A stretch of 64,000 nucleotides of DNA from Marixanthotalea marina. Lineage in GTDB: Bacteria; Bacteroidota; Bacteroidia; Flavobacteriales; Flavobacteriaceae. Positions 27,623 through 36,465 of this stretch are shown here, in pieces. Positions within the stretch are counted from its first letter, which is position 1, and each line of letters starts with the position of its first letter. The translations under genes and the position numbers were made by a program. The stretch is from positions 1 to 64,000 of the forward strand of contig JAHLEH010000002.1 in the NCBI GenBank assembly GCA_018883545.1, in the 5' to 3' direction. The notes beneath the pieces are model-generated. The model saw only the letters and a list, made by a program, of their open reading frames with translations. It did no database searches and had not been told where the DNA came from.

Positions 27623-29374
27623 TTACGCTTTTGCAGGATTTGAATAGCTATTATGCGCTTCTCTATGAATTAATCCTGCATCAATAAACTTGGTGATATA
27701 GCCTTCTGCCGTTTTATGCGGAATGTTTTGTTTGGTTGCTAAATCTAAATACTCTTGCCTACTGAATTGTTTTGGAAGGCTTTCTAAAAACCGTTCTTTA
27801 CGATTTAGGCGTTTTACCGATTTTTGTTCTATTGGCAAATCATTAAACACTTTACTACTGTGTTTTACTAAAATGGAAATGATAGTTAGCACATTTTTGA
27901 AATCGACATCCTCACATTCTTTTACTTGGTTAACATCACCATCTTCCATAATACGAAATGCTGTAAATAACATCATTAACCGAAATGCAATTAAGCCTAA
28001 TCGTCTAATGGTTGCTATATACTCTTCGGGTTGTAAGTTGATGTATTTGGTTTGTAAGGATTCAAAAAATGTATTGAATTGCTGTTGTTGTAGTATTGTT
28101 AGTCTTACTTCAATTTCTGGATTATTCTTTAAGGTTTTATATAAACCTAAAAACTCATTACCTAACTGTGAATAGTAATCATCTAAACCAATATTGTTAT
28201 TACTTGCAAACACGTTTTTCCAAGTGGGCTTTATATTCATATAGTAGAACATAAAACGACTGAACAAACCATTTTCGGCATTAGGAATTAAGGTTGCTAC
28301 CTGCTTGGGTGTTCCTGATAATACTGTCGACAAACACGGTTTTTCAATATCTACATACTCTCTATCGGTTCTACGATAATAGCTAATGGTTTCGTGATGA
28401 AAGGCTTTACGAAAACCATCGCTATAATTACCATAATCACTTTTAAATGCTTGTGCCAAAGTATCTCCTTCTGTTTCAAAAATCAATCCTTTACCTTCAT
28501 TATCAGAAATTAATTGATAGACACCTGTTACGCTATTATTTGCAGGAATAAACAACATTCTTTCGGGTGGTTTACCTGGTTTCTCCAAGTTTTCATCCTT
28601 ACCCTTGTTCATATTATACGTTGCCATTTCTGTATTAAATTGTTGTTTTAATACTTTGGCTTGCTCTCGTTTTAATTTATGTACAGGATCTACCAAATTT
28701 TTAATTTGATTAAGCCTGCCTTTACCTGCAGATGCAGGTGCGGTAACAAATAAATATAAATTGGCAAAAACTTTACGTTGGTCATAGATACCAAAGAGTT
28801 TAGGAAAACAGGCACTAAAAGCCGTTAAAGCACCCAATAGCAAAATATCTTTTTCCTCTTGACTGCTCGCAGGATTTACAACTTGTTGTAAAAACTGCGG
28901 TAAGGTATTAAATACCTTATCCGGTATTGTTGGCATTGCTTGCTCTGGTGCATCAACAACAGTTGCAACATTTGTTGCAACCTCGTTGTTGTGTTGTTGC
29001 TTCAAGGGTTTTATACCTGCCTGATGCGCATAATGATAGAACGTTGCTATAGTAATGCCGTGACCTTTGGCATTTAGACATTTATTGAATTGTTCGTCAC
29101 ATTCTTTTGAATCATAACCTACATAGTTTTTGCTTATTCTGTGGAAGTAGCCTCTTCCTGTTTCTCCATATTCTTCAGCTAAAGCAAAGCCTAAATCTCT
29201 CCAAGTAGCATAATTTCCTGTAATATCGATGCCTGATTGCTCAATTGCAGAAATGTAAGTTTCAATGTCGTCATCATCAACAGCAACAACAATAGTTGTT
29301 GCATTGTTGCTTATTGGTTGCGGTTGCTCTTCTGGAACTTCCAACCATTCTTTCGGATTAAATATTTTGGTCAT
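27623..29374 (-). CDS. Primase/helicase-like protein (PriCT-2 and DUF3987)
   Basis: 583 residues. The N-terminal part (about 40-120) fits a PriCT-2 primase C-terminal domain: YATWRDLGFALAEEYGETGRGYFHRISK and AKGHGITIATFYHYA. The central and C-terminal part fits DUF3987, a RecA-like domain with the P-loop FVTAPASAGKGRLNQ near residue 208. A small C-terminal winged-helix-like stretch follows. Such proteins replicate or remobilise integrated elements and phage satellites in Bacteroidota. It follows the VirE-N gene by 83 nt, and the two are usually paired. Confidence 0.8.
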   Translation of the reverse strand: MTKIFNPKEWLEVPEEQPQPISNNATTIVVAVDDDDIETYISAIEQSGIDITGNYATWRDLGFALAEEYGETGRGYFHRISKNYVGYDSKECDEQFNKCLNAKGHGITIATFYHYAHQAGIKPLKQQHNNEVATNVATVVDAPEQAMPTIPDKVFNTLPQFLQQVVNPASSQEEKDILLLGALTAFSACFPKLFGIYDQRKVFANLYLFVTAPASAGKGRLNQIKNLVDPVHKLKREQAKVLKQQFNTEMATYNMNKGKDENLEKPGKPPERMLFIPANNSVTGVYQLISDNEGKGLIFETEGDTLAQAFKSDYGNYSDGFRKAFHHETISYYRRTDREYVDIEKPCLSTVLSGTPKQVATLIPNAENGLFSRFMFYYMNIKPTWKNVFASNNNIGLDDYYSQLGNEFLGLYKTLKNNPEIEVRLTILQQQQFNTFFESLQTKYINLQPEEYIATIRRLGLIAFRLMMLFTAFRIMEDGDVNQVKECEDVDFKNVLTIISILVKHSSKVFNDLPIEQKSVKRLNRKERFLESLPKQFSRQEYLDLATKQNIPHKTAEGYITKFIDAGLIHREAHNSYSNPAKA

Positions 29375-29457
29375 ATGTGTTTAATATTTTCATTAATAAG
29401 GACATATGCAATTCGCCTTCAAGTCCCTCAAAACTGAAAAACTTATAGAAGCTCATT

Positions 29458-30366
29458 TCATAATACTTGGTGTCTTTTATGTAAAAAGGCTGTTGGGTCG
29501 TATGGTAAAAAACACGCTCTGGAAACGTCTTTACCTGACTGGTCAACCTCAATGTTATAAGTATGCTTAATGTAATTGGCTACTGCTGTGAAATACTCTG
29601 AATGTGTTACTTCTGAAACATCTATTCTGATAATCCATTTTAGGCCATCACCTGATGGTGATGTGAATAGCATTTCGGTTTCAAAGTATTCATCGATTAG
29701 CAATGCCGTTTTTAACTCTTGAAGATTGTCCAAATGGTCAAAATCAATAGTTAATAGATTGGAATGCTGTAACAAATTGTTATCGTTCCGCTTTTCAAAC
29801 GTTCCTGAAAAGGTGACGTAATCAAAGCGATTCGCTTTGAATTTACGTGCTTCTTTTACATCGGTTATTGCTCTTAAATCTTTAGTAATCCTTTTGTATT
29901 TATCACTTGTTATTAATGCAAATACTTGATGTAATCGCATAGTTTTCGCAGGAAACACATTGCGAACTGGTGCTTTGAAAAAGCTACAGTACCCATACCA
30001 GGTATCGTCTGGATTATTTAACCAATCTAATTCGTCTTTTTCTTTGACTTCTAAATTGAGATGCAACTCTTGATTAATCTTATGCAACAATTCTTCTTCA
30101 TCGGTTATTCTGAAATGGTATAGCGCAAAATCGAATACATCACCATTAAAAGTTTTTAGTTCTGTATCTCGATGAGTTGCTATTACGCCATCAATATGAA
30201 TCCGTAAGGTTTCTTTACCGCCATTAAAAGGGTTTCGGGTTATCCCGCAGTCCCTTCCTTTTACAGAAAGGACTGTTGTTTCAGGATAATACTGTCTTAA
30301 CACGTAGGCATAAATTTTTAGGCCGTAATGTGTTTTGTCTAATACTGCTTCTCTACTTACTTCCAT
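29458..30366 (-). CDS. VirE N-terminal / BT4734-like primase-associated protein
   Basis: 302 residues from the ATG at 30,366 (MEVSREAVL). A longer version starting at 30,417 would overlap the preceding gene more deeply and is less likely. The C-terminal half matches the BT4734/VirE-N domain with NLLTIDFDHLDNLQELKTALL and LLFTSPSGDGLKWIIRI, which resembles archaeo-eukaryotic primase-like folds (the D.D and SPSG.G.K elements are visible). Paired with the DUF3987 protein downstream, it probably primes replication of the element. Confidence 0.8.
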   Translation of the reverse strand: MEVSREAVLDKTHYGLKIYAYVLRQYYPETTVLSVKGRDCGITRNPFNGGKETLRIHIDGVIATHRDTELKTFNGDVFDFALYHFRITDEEELLHKINQELHLNLEVKEKDELDWLNNPDDTWYGYCSFFKAPVRNVFPAKTMRLHQVFALITSDKYKRITKDLRAITDVKEARKFKANRFDYVTFSGTFEKRNDNNLLQHSNLLTIDFDHLDNLQELKTALLIDEYFETEMLFTSPSGDGLKWIIRIDVSEVTHSEYFTAVANYIKHTYNIEVDQSGKDVSRACFLPYDPTAFLHKRHQVL

Positions 30367-30649
30367 CTCTTTTGAAATTATGGTTGTAGTAGTTATCTTG
30401 AAGCAATTGCTCCACATCGGACACCTTATAATAAAACTTACCCTTTACCTTGCTATAAGGCAGTGTTCCGTTATCTCTAAAGGTCTGTAAGGTTCGCTTA
30501 CTGATGTGTAAGGTCTGCAATACGTTTTGGTTGTCTATCCACGTATCTTTTAATACTTCTGCTCTCGAATGTCGCAACAACTCGATACGTGCTTTTAAGT
30601 CCTTTATTTCTTGTGAGAGCGCCAAGAGTAAATCGATTATTTCAGTCAT
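30353..30649 (-). CDS. Helix-turn-helix (MerR/HTH_17-like) protein
   Basis: 98 residues. An N-terminal coiled coil is followed by an excisionase-like winged HTH: NVLQTLHISKRTLQTFRDNGTLPYSKVKGKFYYKVSDVEQLL. The start overlaps the upstream HTH gene by 4 bp (ATGA), and the end overlaps the VirE-N gene by 14 bp. Proteins of this kind recur in Bacteroidota elements as excisionase-like or regulatory factors. Confidence 0.85.
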   Translation of the reverse strand: MTEIIDLLLALSQEIKDLKARIELLRHSRAEVLKDTWIDNQNVLQTLHISKRTLQTFRDNGTLPYSKVKGKFYYKVSDVEQLLQDNYYNHNFKRDGSK

Positions 30650-30945
30650 AACTTCACCGCTCCTTTCTTAATTAAGTAATCGGCAGCTCGCTGTTCGATT
30701 TCATCTTGTGAATCAACACGGTTACTCAATAACCATTGTTCTAATTCTGCTCTGTTGAAATAAATCTTCTTACCATTCGGTTTGTAATGTGGAATGGTTC
30801 CGGTACTCGTAAGCTTGTATAAATGGGATTGTGATAATTCCAAAAATTTACAGGCTTCGTTAAAGCTCAATACGTTTTTTACAATAATGTTTCTGTCTAA
30901 AACATGTGCTTCGATAATTTTAAGACGTTCTAATATTTCGTCCAT
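30646..30945 (-). CDS. Helix-turn-helix (HTH_17, excisionase-like) protein
   Basis: 99 residues with an HTH_17 core: LSFNEACKFLELSQSHLYKLTSTGTIPHYKPNGKKIYFNRAELEQWLL. It is the first gene of a short operon with a second HTH protein and the primase pair. The 227-nt gap before it carries a cluster of ttggtatt repeats, plausible binding sites for this protein or its partner. It could control excision together with the integrase. Confidence 0.85.
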   Translation of the reverse strand: MDEILERLKIIEAHVLDRNIIVKNVLSFNEACKFLELSQSHLYKLTSTGTIPHYKPNGKKIYFNRAELEQWLLSNRVDSQDEIEQRAADYLIKKGAVKL

Positions 30946-31032
30946 AACTAATTAATTTTAAGTAATAGAAATGGACATCTGCGCAAATGTCATCTTTGAT
31001 TTTCAAAGACATGTGCAAGATTGAAAAATAGC

Positions 31033-31138
31033 TTTGGTATAGAAGAAAAGTGTAAAACTGGTATTAATAGATAGCTGTTAGCCAGACAATTACCAAAATT
31101 TTGGTATTAACTTTTGGTATTTCAGATAGATAATACCA
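31033..31138. repeat. Cluster of TTGGTATT sites, including a perfect 16-bp palindrome
   Basis: About six copies of (t)tggtat(t) occur within 106 bp: near 31,034, 31,059, 31,091 (reverse), 31,101, 31,114 and 31,132 (reverse). Copies 3 and 4 form the self-complementary taccaaaattttggta at 31,091-31,106. Copies 5 and 6 face each other across 10 nt. The cluster lies before the HTH/primase operon. It could be an operator, an excisionase array or an origin-type iteron set. Confidence 0.7.
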
Positions 31139-31172
31139 CATTAAAATTTATGACAAGAAAGAGATTTGTAAC

Positions 31173-32186
31173 TTATAATTTCATTTCTGACTTATAATCA
31201 TATCCTATTTTATGCAACCATTTTAGAAATAAATCCCATTGAGGTTCAATCCATTGTGAACATAATCTATAGCTTCCACAAAATAAATCCCTCTTATAGT
31301 ATCTTGATCGACCATACTGATCGTCTGTACTCCTGCTTTGCTTACGCAAGGTTTCAAAATTTAGGTTAAATACTTCTTTTGAATATACAGGGTCTTGAAG
31401 TTTATATATTTCATCTGCGGAAATAAACCCTTTGTTGTAAGCATCCTTAAAACAATACTGCACAAATTGACCGATTAACATATTTGCTACAGTTCGTTTT
31501 TCTGATTTGGTTTGTCTTTTTACTCTATCTACCTTTGTTATAACAGTATCTTGAGCTTTTATTCTGGCATCTAACTGCAATAACTTTACTGACCTGGAAA
31601 ACAACTCTGAAGTATCACTTTCATCGTTGATGTTCTTTATTAATGGGTCAACTATATTATCATAAAAATCATCATTCGAAATAAAGTCTATAGCTATATT
31701 TTCATCTTCTATCAAGTCTTTTGCTTTTAGCAATAGTTCATCAATTAGAGATTGATTTGCATAATGTGTTTTTGGTGTAATAAAATAAGAATTGAATTTT
31801 TCATATTCATTAAAATAAGATTGCATAATAAATATTGTCCTGAAAATTTTCTTTATGATTCTTAAAGCGGTTTCCTCTTTACTACCATAATTTAAACCAG
31901 CTGTATGAAATGCTACATCAATACCAAAAACCGTGTTTTCAGCTGTATTAATTCCTAAAACATCTATTTCGGCTTGCTTGATTAATTGCTCAAATGAAGA
32001 GTTTTTGAAAATCCCATAGAAGTCAGGTGAGTTGGCTATTTTATTATATAAATCTTTTGCTCTGGCCTGTTCATATTCGGTAACTGCCCAATTGCCACTT
32101 GTTTTCCAATTAGTCTGGACTATCCTACACCCTTCAATATGTTTTAAGTAACTATAAACAAGAGATTCTCCTATTTCAATTTTCAT
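31173..32186 (-). CDS. Unrecognised island protein, possible nuclease-like fold
   Basis: 337 residues, no family I can name. Near residues 72-103 it reads QAEIDVLGIN, then VFGIDVAFHTAGLNYGSKEE. This hairpin with E73, D75 and D90 looks like the core of PD-(D/E)XK-type folds (E.D.hG...hD/EhAhh). The usual catalytic Lys after the second acidic residue is Ala here, so activity is uncertain. The C-terminal third is basic and helical. It lies between the integrase operon and the HTH genes, 50 nt after the neighbouring unknown gene, and has no obvious partner. Confidence 0.6.
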   Translation of the reverse strand: MKIEIGESLVYSYLKHIEGCRIVQTNWKTSGNWAVTEYEQARAKDLYNKIANSPDFYGIFKNSSFEQLIKQAEIDVLGINTAENTVFGIDVAFHTAGLNYGSKEETALRIIKKIFRTIFIMQSYFNEYEKFNSYFITPKTHYANQSLIDELLLKAKDLIEDENIAIDFISNDDFYDNIVDPLIKNINDESDTSELFSRSVKLLQLDARIKAQDTVITKVDRVKRQTKSEKRTVANMLIGQFVQYCFKDAYNKGFISADEIYKLQDPVYSKEVFNLNFETLRKQSRSTDDQYGRSRYYKRDLFCGSYRLCSQWIEPQWDLFLKWLHKIGYDYKSEMKL

Positions 32187-32236
32187 AGTTTTAGTTTAAA
32201 TGTTATCTAACCAATAATTAGCATTAATTAAGGATG

Positions 32237-33193
32237 TTAAACGGTTACTTTGAGCACCTTTAAAATTACGAAACTCTTTATTAGTACGCTACCTACTCCA
32301 TACCTATTGGCAAAAAAATCAGTTATTCTCTTATCATTAATCGGTTTATTATCCGGAAAGTATCTTTCATTAAAGAAATTTTTTATTTGAAGTTTAATTA
32401 TAAAAGCAGCCAATTTTTGTTTATTTCCTCTTTTTGATTTGAAGTTGTAGAAATCATCTATAATACCTTCACTATTCAAAGTTTCTTCTAACCGTGAAAA
32501 CATGGTTTGTTTATCAGGTACAATAATTTGATTATATGTTAGAATTTTGGCGTTAACAGGTCTCGATTCAATATCACCTTTAATAGCCGAAAACACTCCT
32601 CTTTTATTAACAACAGGTTTTCTAACTTCAATTTCACTCCCACTGTAAGGTGAAACCAACAGTTTAGATGGGGCTTCCTCTGAAAAGAATTTTTCGTGTA
32701 TGTCCTCTTGAGTGTATTCCTGTTCCTCATTAAAATTTGAAAAACGATCCTGAAGCTCCATAAATAACATTATAGCATTTGCTTTAAGGTAATGTATTAT
32801 AAAAGCTTCATCAGCCTTTTTAGAATTATTCGGTTTTAAATACAAATCAGAGGGTAAATTATTTTCTGTTAAATAGCTGCTTATTTGGCTCAAATAGTTG
32901 CTATATGTTTTATAAAACTTTCCGAATAAATATTTTAGATGTGTTTGGGTAGATTTAACATCCAATGCTTCAATCATTGAATTAAAGCGTTTTATTGATT
33001 CTTGGTCAATTAAATTTTTATAAAATTTGCGTTTATTGGAATATGCAGTTTTAAATTCTATTTCATATCTCGGTGTCGATGAATAGTATTCTTTTGATTG
33101 CCCTTTTATTAGTTCCTTAAACTTAATATCCGATCTATTATCTTTTGAGATTAAATCGATATGCAATATATCTATAAATAAATCCTTTGCCAT
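32237..33193 (-). CDS. Unrecognised protein following the integrase
   Basis: 318 residues. I do not recognise a specific family. The middle (KADEAFIIHYLKANAIMLFMELQDRF) and the end (INDKRITDFFANRYGV) are reminiscent of RteC-like or other accessory proteins in Bacteroidota elements, but the likeness is weak. It is mostly helical and basic, without signal peptide or membrane segment. The ATG shares a base with the integrase stop region (both at 33,193), so the two are co-translated, suggesting a role in element biology rather than host metabolism. Confidence 0.65.
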   Translation of the reverse strand: MAKDLFIDILHIDLISKDNRSDIKFKELIKGQSKEYYSSTPRYEIEFKTAYSNKRKFYKNLIDQESIKRFNSMIEALDVKSTQTHLKYLFGKFYKTYSNYLSQISSYLTENNLPSDLYLKPNNSKKADEAFIIHYLKANAIMLFMELQDRFSNFNEEQEYTQEDIHEKFFSEEAPSKLLVSPYSGSEIEVRKPVVNKRGVFSAIKGDIESRPVNAKILTYNQIIVPDKQTMFSRLEETLNSEGIIDDFYNFKSKRGNKQKLAAFIIKLQIKNFFNERYFPDNKPINDKRITDFFANRYGVGSVLIKSFVILKVLKVTV

Positions 33194-34287
33194 TACAAGT
33201 CCAGTTGAATACGGTTAGCAGCTTCTTTCTTTTTATCATCAATTACTTTGGCATAAATCTGTGTTGTTCTCAACTCTTTATGTCCTAATAATTTTGATAC
33301 CGTGTATATATCTGTACCCAAAGTTAACTGTAAAGTTGCATAGGTATGACGCGCACAGTGAAAGGTAATATCTTTTGTAATGCCTGCTTTTAACATCCAT
33401 TGTTGCAATTTAAGGTTTGACCAGGCACTATAATGTAACCCTTCAAAGACTTTTACATCGGGTTTTCCTGCTTCTCCTAATAATTCTCTTGCTTGTTCTG
33501 AAATTGGTAAAGTTTCAGCACCTTTAGTTTTCTTTTGCCTGAAACGTATGTAATAACCCATTTCTTTAGAGTGTTGGATTTCTGACCATAACAATTTTTC
33601 AATATCTGACCAACGCAATCCGGTAAGTGCTGAAAATATAAAAGCATTTTTTAATAATGGTAATTCACATTCTGTGTTAACTGCTTTTTGTAATTCATCA
33701 AGAGTTAAAAATTCTCGTTGAGGTTCTCCTTGTTTGAAATAATCTACACCATTAGCAGGATTGACTTTTAAAATACCATCCTTTACCGCTTGCTTTAAAG
33801 CTGCGCAAAACTTACCATAGTATGAATATTTAGAGTTTTGAGACAATTTTTTACCTGCTCTTGCCATAGCATCTTTGTCTAAATACTCTTTGAAACGCTC
33901 TACAAATGATTTATCCAAATCTTGAAAACTAACATCTGTAGGACAAAAGGTTTTTAAATGTTTTAGCATACTGTTCCAATTCCCATAGTTGCCAGAGCTG
34001 GTATTTTTCTTTTCTGCTAAAGCCGTAACATAAGTAATAAAGCTTCCTTTTAATTTCTCAATATCCTGAAAGCCATAAATACCATTTTGTATTTCTATTT
34101 GACGTTGTGCGCAAATGGTTTCTGCTAATTGCTTGGTTTTCTTGTTAACCTCTCTTTCGGTTTTAGTTTTAGGATTAGGTGTAAGGTATAATCGCAAATA
34201 CTCGGTTTTGCGTTTTCCTTTATGATAGTAATCTAAATACAGACTTATTTTATAATTCTTTTTGCGTTGTCTTAATGTTACTTTCAT
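33193..34287 (-). CDS. Tyrosine site-specific integrase
   Basis: 364 residues. It has an N-terminal arm-binding domain (LYLDYYHKGKRKTEYLRLYL), a SAM-like core-binding domain (about 80-180) and a catalytic domain with R225 (LTGLRWSD), H310-R313-H314 (HCARH), H336 (LLGHKE) and the nucleophile Y345 (TTQIYAKV). All catalytic residues are present, so the enzyme is probably active. It catalyses insertion and excision of the island. It lies next to the mnmE 3' end, the expected place for an integrase beside its attachment site. Confidence 0.95.
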   Translation of the reverse strand: MKVTLRQRKKNYKISLYLDYYHKGKRKTEYLRLYLTPNPKTKTEREVNKKTKQLAETICAQRQIEIQNGIYGFQDIEKLKGSFITYVTALAEKKNTSSGNYGNWNSMLKHLKTFCPTDVSFQDLDKSFVERFKEYLDKDAMARAGKKLSQNSKYSYYGKFCAALKQAVKDGILKVNPANGVDYFKQGEPQREFLTLDELQKAVNTECELPLLKNAFIFSALTGLRWSDIEKLLWSEIQHSKEMGYYIRFRQKKTKGAETLPISEQARELLGEAGKPDVKVFEGLHYSAWSNLKLQQWMLKAGITKDITFHCARHTYATLQLTLGTDIYTVSKLLGHKELRTTQIYAKVIDDKKKEAANRIQLDL

Positions 34288-34293
34288 AGGATG

Positions 34294-34659
34294 CTAATTA
34301 AAGAGGTTTTCTATTTGCCATCTGGCTACAATACGTTTTCTTCCAAAAGGGACTGCTTTTAAACGCCCTTGTTGAATCATTCTTTGAATGGTCCATCTAC
34401 TAACACCAATCAATTGCGAGGCTTCAGTAACGCTTAAAAAATCTTTATTATTTACCGTGTTGAGGTTTGGAATTTGGACAGCTTCTTTTTGCTGCTGCAT
34501 ATCCTTTGTAAGAGTAGCTTGAATTTTTTCTTTACGCTTACGTGACTTATAGGCTTTTTTAGCGCAGGTATCACCACAGTATTTAGTTACTGTTGTACGT
34601 GCTGTAAAAGCATTACCGCAATGTTTACAGGTTTTTGGGATGTATAAATTACTGCTCAT
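34294..34659 (-). CDS. Zinc-ribbon and HTH_17 protein beside integrase
   Basis: 121 residues from the ATG at 34,659 (MSSNLYIPKTCKHCG). An in-frame start at 34,749 adds 30 residues of unlikely sequence. The N-terminal part holds CKHCG...YCGDTC, a four-cysteine zinc site, and then a basic linker. The C-terminal 55 residues form an excisionase-type HTH (LSVTEASQLIGVSRWTIQRMIQQGRLKAVPFGRKRIV). It ends 6 nt before the integrase and is probably its co-transcribed regulator or excisionase. Confidence 0.85.
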   Translation of the reverse strand: MSSNLYIPKTCKHCGNAFTARTTVTKYCGDTCAKKAYKSRKRKEKIQATLTKDMQQQKEAVQIPNLNTVNNKDFLSVTEASQLIGVSRWTIQRMIQQGRLKAVPFGRKRIVARWQIENLFN

Positions 34660-34876
34660 AAATGGTGCTTTATGTAGCGTAATGGTGCAACGTGGGGCAA
34701 TATGGTGCATCATTTCGCCAATCTTATCGCCAACAGATTTGGGCAACAAATCAGTATTTAAGGCAACAGATATACAACAAATTTAGTTAAAAAAGAGCAG
34801 AAAAGCAACAAAAAAAGGAAGATAAAATTTTATAAAGTCAATAAAATCAATACATTAACAAATAAAAGAAAGTAAG

Positions 34877-34894
34877 TTACTTCCCGATACAGAA
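34877..34894 (-). other. mnmE 3' terminal sequence, candidate attachment site
   Basis: The minus strand reads TTCTGTATCGGGAAGTAA, which encodes the invariant C-terminal FCIGK and stop of MnmE. This is the same end of the same gene used as attB by Salmonella genomic island 1 (trmE/thdF). The integrase operon starts about 130 nt away. No second copy was found at the left end, so use of this site is inference. Confidence 0.4.
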
Positions 34895-36274
34895 ATTGGT
34901 GAATATGTTTCCTAAAAGGTCATCATTGGTAATTTCCCCTGTGATTTCCCCAAAATAGTAAAGTGCCTGACGGATGTCTATAGCCAATAAATCACCCGAC
35001 AACCCAGATTCCAGACCTTGTTTTACTTTGGAGACTTCCTCTAGGGCTTTTAGCAAAGAATCGTAATGTCTGGCATTGGTTATAATGGTGTCATTATTTC
35101 GTAAAGCTCCCGTGTTTACAAAGCTTAACAGCGTATTTTTTAAATCTTCAACACCAAAACCTGTTTTTGCCGAAAGTAATTGTAAACCGGATATTTTAGA
35201 TTGTATAGTTGAGATTTCTACTTCCGACAGTTTATCAATTTTATTGGCAATAATAACAAGAGGCTTTTGTGGGTATTTATTTTTTATTTTTTCAAGCTCT
35301 AACTTAACATTATGTGATTTCTCACTATCGTTCGAAATGACAGGAGCTTCAAACAAATAAACTATTACCTGAGCCTGATCTATTTTTTCGAACGTTTTTT
35401 TAATGCCTATGCTTTCAACCACATCTTTGGTTTCTCTAATACCCGCAGTATCTATAAACCTAAAACCTATCCCTCCTATTGAAATCTCATCTTCAATGGT
35501 GTCTCTGGTGGTTCCTGCAATTTCCGAAACGATGGCGCGTTCTTCATTTAAAAGCGCATTTAAAAGTGTAGATTTTCCCACATTGGGTTCACCTACAATG
35601 GCCACAGGAATGCCGTTCTTAATGACATTACCAACAGCAAAGGAATCTATTAAACGCTTTAATACCAATTCTATGCGCTCTAGAAGTGCTTTAAATTGAG
35701 ACCTATCGGCAAACTCCACATCTTCTTCTGCAAAATCAAGTTCCAATTCTATCAAGGAAGCAAAATTGAGCAGTTCTTCCTTTAATTTTGCCAACTCTGA
35801 AGAAAATCCGCCACGCATTTGCTGCATGGCTATTTGGTGTGAGGCTTCATTATCACTCGCAATTAGGTCGGCTACGGCTTCCGCCTGACTCAAATCTAAC
35901 TTGCCATTTAAAAAGGCGCGTAAAGTGAATTCGCCAGCTGTAGCCATTCTACAATCATTTCTTAAAAATAGTTGAATGATTTCCTGCTGAATGTAATTGG
36001 AACCGTGACACGATATTTCAACAACGTCTTCTCCTGTATAGGAATTCGGATTTTTAAACACAGATACCAATACCTCGTCAATCGTTTTATCACCATCCAT
36101 AATGTGTCCCAAATGAATGGTGTGGGTTTTTTGTTTGGATAAGCTTTTGCCTGAAACCGATTTAAAATGCTTCTCGGCCAAGGCAATAGCATCTTTACCC
36201 GATAAACGAATAATAGCAATAGCACCAGCACCCGATGGTGTTGCCAAAGCGATAATAGTGTCTTGATAAACCAT
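34877..36274 (-). CDS. mnmE: tRNA modification GTPase MnmE
   Basis: 465 residues from the ATG at 36,274 (MVYQDTIIALATP). A longer in-frame start at 36,358 adds 28 residues not typical of the family. It has an N-terminal tetrahydrofolate-binding domain, a G domain with VGEPNVGKSTLLN (P-loop), DTAGIR (G3) and ANKIDKL (G4), and the C-terminal CIGK whose Cys is functionally important. With MnmG it makes 5-carboxymethylaminomethyl-uridine at tRNA position 34. The gene is intact, and the island ends just after its stop. Confidence 0.96.
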   Translation of the reverse strand: MVYQDTIIALATPSGAGAIAIIRLSGKDAIALAEKHFKSVSGKSLSKQKTHTIHLGHIMDGDKTIDEVLVSVFKNPNSYTGEDVVEISCHGSNYIQQEIIQLFLRNDCRMATAGEFTLRAFLNGKLDLSQAEAVADLIASDNEASHQIAMQQMRGGFSSELAKLKEELLNFASLIELELDFAEEDVEFADRSQFKALLERIELVLKRLIDSFAVGNVIKNGIPVAIVGEPNVGKSTLLNALLNEERAIVSEIAGTTRDTIEDEISIGGIGFRFIDTAGIRETKDVVESIGIKKTFEKIDQAQVIVYLFEAPVISNDSEKSHNVKLELEKIKNKYPQKPLVIIANKIDKLSEVEISTIQSKISGLQLLSAKTGFGVEDLKNTLLSFVNTGALRNNDTIITNARHYDSLLKALEEVSKVKQGLESGLSGDLLAIDIRQALYYFGEITGEITNDDLLGNIFTNFCIGK

Positions 36275-36465
36275 ACGGCAAAAGTAATTATAAATAAGTA
36301 ATTTGTTTATAAAACCATGTTCTTGAATGAAATAAGCGCCGTTTAAACACAAAACCACATAACTTATTATAAAATAGATAGATACAAAGTCTATTTTTCT
36401 TTTTTAACACGATTTTTTTAATATTTTTGTGCTCTTTTATTAAAGTCTGGAAACAACATTACTAA

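Larger units (their letters stand above)
14200..34876. mobile_element. Integrative accessory/defence island beside mnmE (about 20.7 kb)
   Basis: A tyrosine integrase and a small HTH protein sit immediately left of the mnmE 3' end. From there to the chimeric sigma ORF every gene points the same way and is accessory: primase-like genes, Fic/HTH pair, Argonaute, type I restriction-modification, AbiE. To either side the genes are typical host genes. The right end is set by mnmE. The left end is inferred from the fusion point at about 14,175-14,210 and could be off. No relaxase, coupling protein or mating-pair gene is visible. No second copy of the mnmE terminal sequence was found, so attL is not established. 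Confidence 0.65.

Noticed and set aside
29358..29552. 64-residue minus-strand ORF between the VirE-N and DUF3987 genes
   Set aside because: It overlaps both genes in another frame and has no recognisable domain.
34660..34749. N-terminal extension of the zinc-ribbon HTH gene
   Set aside because: The 30 added residues have no family support, and MSSNLYIPKTCKHCG is a typical start.
14190..34894. Direct repeat of the mnmE terminal 18-mer at both island ends
   Set aside because: I scanned the left half by eye and found no second copy; a degenerate or lost attL is possible but not supported.
36275..36358. Longer mnmE with 28 extra residues
   Set aside because: MVYQDTIIALATP is the conserved MnmE start; the extension lies in the promoter region.
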